Shown: piece after piece, positions 62,846-64,000 of the stretch
Position numbering within the stretch: the first letter of the stretch is position 1
Layout: the number at the start of each line of letters is the position of its first letter
DNA from: an uncultured Flavobacteriaceae bacterium
Lineage (GTDB): Bacteria > Bacteroidota > Bacteroidia > Flavobacteriales > Flavobacteriaceae
Length of the DNA: 64,000 nucleotides
NCBI GenBank assembly: GCA_947494325.1
Contig: CANLUS010000002.1
Coordinates: forward strand, 310,001 to 374,000
Direction of reading: 5' to 3'
The notes under the pieces: generated by a model
The model's database searches: none
Told to the model about the DNA's origin: nothing
What the model saw: the letters and a program-made list of their open reading frames with translations, nothing else
Program-made: the position numbers and the translations under genes

Positions 62846-64000
62846 ATGACGCTCAGAAAAAACTTACTTACCTTTCTTGTTACCTGTTGCTTTCTTTTTT
62901 CACTTAGTATACCAGCTCAAGAAAATGATAAAATATCGATTGAGTTTGGAAACGTATTTAAAAATGACGAACGAGAAATTCCAACTGATATACTAGGAAG
63001 TGATGACACTGGTTATTATTTGCTGTATGCGGGAGGTCGTTTTGGACGAGGTAAAAAATCAGTACGAAAATTCTCCTTAGAACTGTTACCTACTGGAGAA
63101 GAAATCTTATTGGGAGGAGATAAAAATGCTACGCAGCGTTCATTAGGGGTAGCCAAGGTGAATGATAAAATCATACACATTTGGTCAAGTATGGATGATT
63201 CTGGTAAGAAGTATTTTTTTCAAACAATTGATTTAAAAACTTTTTCGTCGGGTCCAACTAAGTTTATTGCTGAAATTAAAAACGACACGAGAAAAGCTTC
63301 TAGATCAATGAGCAGATTTATGATTTCGGATGATGAAAAAACTATTGCTCTTTTTTATACAGTTCCGAATAAAAACAAGGAATTACAAAAAATTAGAGTT
63401 CAAAAATTTGACACTGATTTTAACGTACTGGAAACGGGAGAATTTGAGTTTAACTATCAGAATAAAGTACTTGCTATTCAAGACGTTCTTCTCGATAGAG
63501 ATAATAATTTCGTCATAGTTACTAAGAAATATAATAGTACTAAAATTGTAAAAGAAGAATTAAATCACAAATACGAATTTCAATTTTATAGAATTAAGAA
63601 CGATGAATTGAAATTGGTACACACCATCATTCCAAATGATGTGCATCTTCGGAGTCTAAAACCAATTATTGATAAAAATAATAATCTGTTCGTTTCTGGT
63701 ATCATTTCCAAAGTGAATTTATATGCCATGACCGGTGTATATGCGGCCAAAATAAATCTAGATAATGGTACGGAAATATTTGAAACATATTCTCATTTTG
63801 ATGCTAATTACATCACTTTATTATTGGAAGACGGAAAACGAAAAGAGCGAATCTTGAAAAGAATTGCCAAAGGAAAACATGAAGATCCAAATTACATCTT
63901 AAGGCATGTAATGCTAAATGAAAATGGAGAACAAACGATGATCGCGGAGCAAATACATAGTTATACGTACAACTATGCAACAACTTTTTACCATCAAAAT
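62846..64000 (+). CDS. Exported protein of unknown function (3' partial)
   Basis: At least 385 aa; the frame starts at ATG 62846 and is open to the right edge. Residues 1-24 form a signal peptide (LLTFLVTCCFLFSLSIPAQ). The rest is beta-rich and charged with short repeating strand pairs (FVIVTKKYN, FVSGIISKVNLYAMTG, YILRHVMLNENGEQTM), reminiscent of large flavobacterial exported proteins with beta-propeller-like strands. I recognise no family. The C-terminal end, which could carry a sorting signal, is outside the window. The adjacent ychF promoter region is shared in divergent orientation. Confidence 0.8.
   Translation, partial: MTLRKNLLTFLVTCCFLFSLSIPAQENDKISIEFGNVFKNDEREIPTDILGSDDTGYYLLYAGGRFGRGKKSVRKFSLELLPTGEEILLGGDKNATQRSLGVAKVNDKIIHIWSSMDDSGKKYFFQTIDLKTFSSGPTKFIAEIKNDTRKASRSMSRFMISDDEKTIALFYTVPNKNKELQKIRVQKFDTDFNVLETGEFEFNYQNKVLAIQDVLLDRDNNFVIVTKKYNSTKIVKEELNHKYEFQFYRIKNDELKLVHTIIPNDVHLRSLKPIIDKNNNLFVSGIISKVNLYAMTGVYAAKINLDNGTEIFETYSHFDANYITLLLEDGKRKERILKRIAKGKHEDPNYILRHVMLNENGEQTMIAEQIHSYTYNYATTFYHQN

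Noticed and set aside
1-64000. CRISPR arrays, insertion sequences, prophage or toxin-antitoxin modules
   Set aside because: No evenly spaced repeats, transposase, integrase or paired small toxin genes were found by reading both strands.

Overview
The window is an AT-rich chromosomal segment from a member of the Bacteroidota, almost certainly Flavobacteriaceae. This is inferred from gene content: a type IX secretion sorting tail on an FG-GAP protein, a split transketolase, DUF2911 and DUF4350/DUF4129 families, a YtxJ bacilliredoxin, a flavobacterial ECF sigma pair, and repeated TAnnTTTG -7 promoter boxes with few Shine-Dalgarno sites. No insertion sequence, phage module, CRISPR array or rRNA operon was seen. 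The content is mostly core metabolism and housekeeping.

Layout. 1-5.4 kb: thrA (5' end outside the window), thrB and thrC, then gcvT with a pterin carbinolamine dehydratase. 5.4-13.4 kb: cell-wall amidase, PlsC-type acyltransferase, exported DsrE-like protein with rmuC, T9SS-secreted FG-GAP/ASPIC protein, and divergent glyA and fahA. 13.5-22.7 kb: a MoxR-centred membrane locus (RDD, SpoIIM, DUF4129, DUF4350, MoxR ATPase, DUF58, DUF805) bracketed by two paralogous lipoproteins. 22.7-30.7 kb: ytxJ, clpB, PDZ protein, alpha/beta-hydrolase lipoprotein, histidine phosphatase, smpB, UbiA-type prenyltransferase, maf and the C-terminal half of a split transketolase. 30.8-35.4 kb: two outer-membrane barrels (the second with a sigma-54-like promoter) facing a molybdenum hydroxylase operon with its own NTP-transferase.

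35.6-39.9 kb: tRNA-Ser and tRNA-Pro, a duplicated tRNA-Pro 3' end, a small hypothetical gene, and a tandem repeat of a (DUF2911 + ECF sigma) module on either side of tRNA-Arg. 39.9-52.6 kb: aldose epimerase with a PgpH-like HD phosphodiesterase, thiolase with an NlpC/P60 peptidase, gyrA with a TPR protein, and clpC. 52.6-64 kb: hutH, two TlpA-like thioredoxins, a long minus-strand run (ychF, tgt, LptF/G-like permease, EamA transporter, accA, nnr), and an exported protein cut by the window edge.

The genes form short operons, often with 0-20 nt gaps or overlaps. Convergent pairs commonly share hairpin terminators. The parts that most deserve a second look are the MoxR locus with its flanking paralogues, the duplicated sigma/DUF2911 module, the tRNA-Pro scar, the zinc-site-less Tgt, and the self-contained molybdenum hydroxylase operon. 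I saw no clearly new defence or mobile system.
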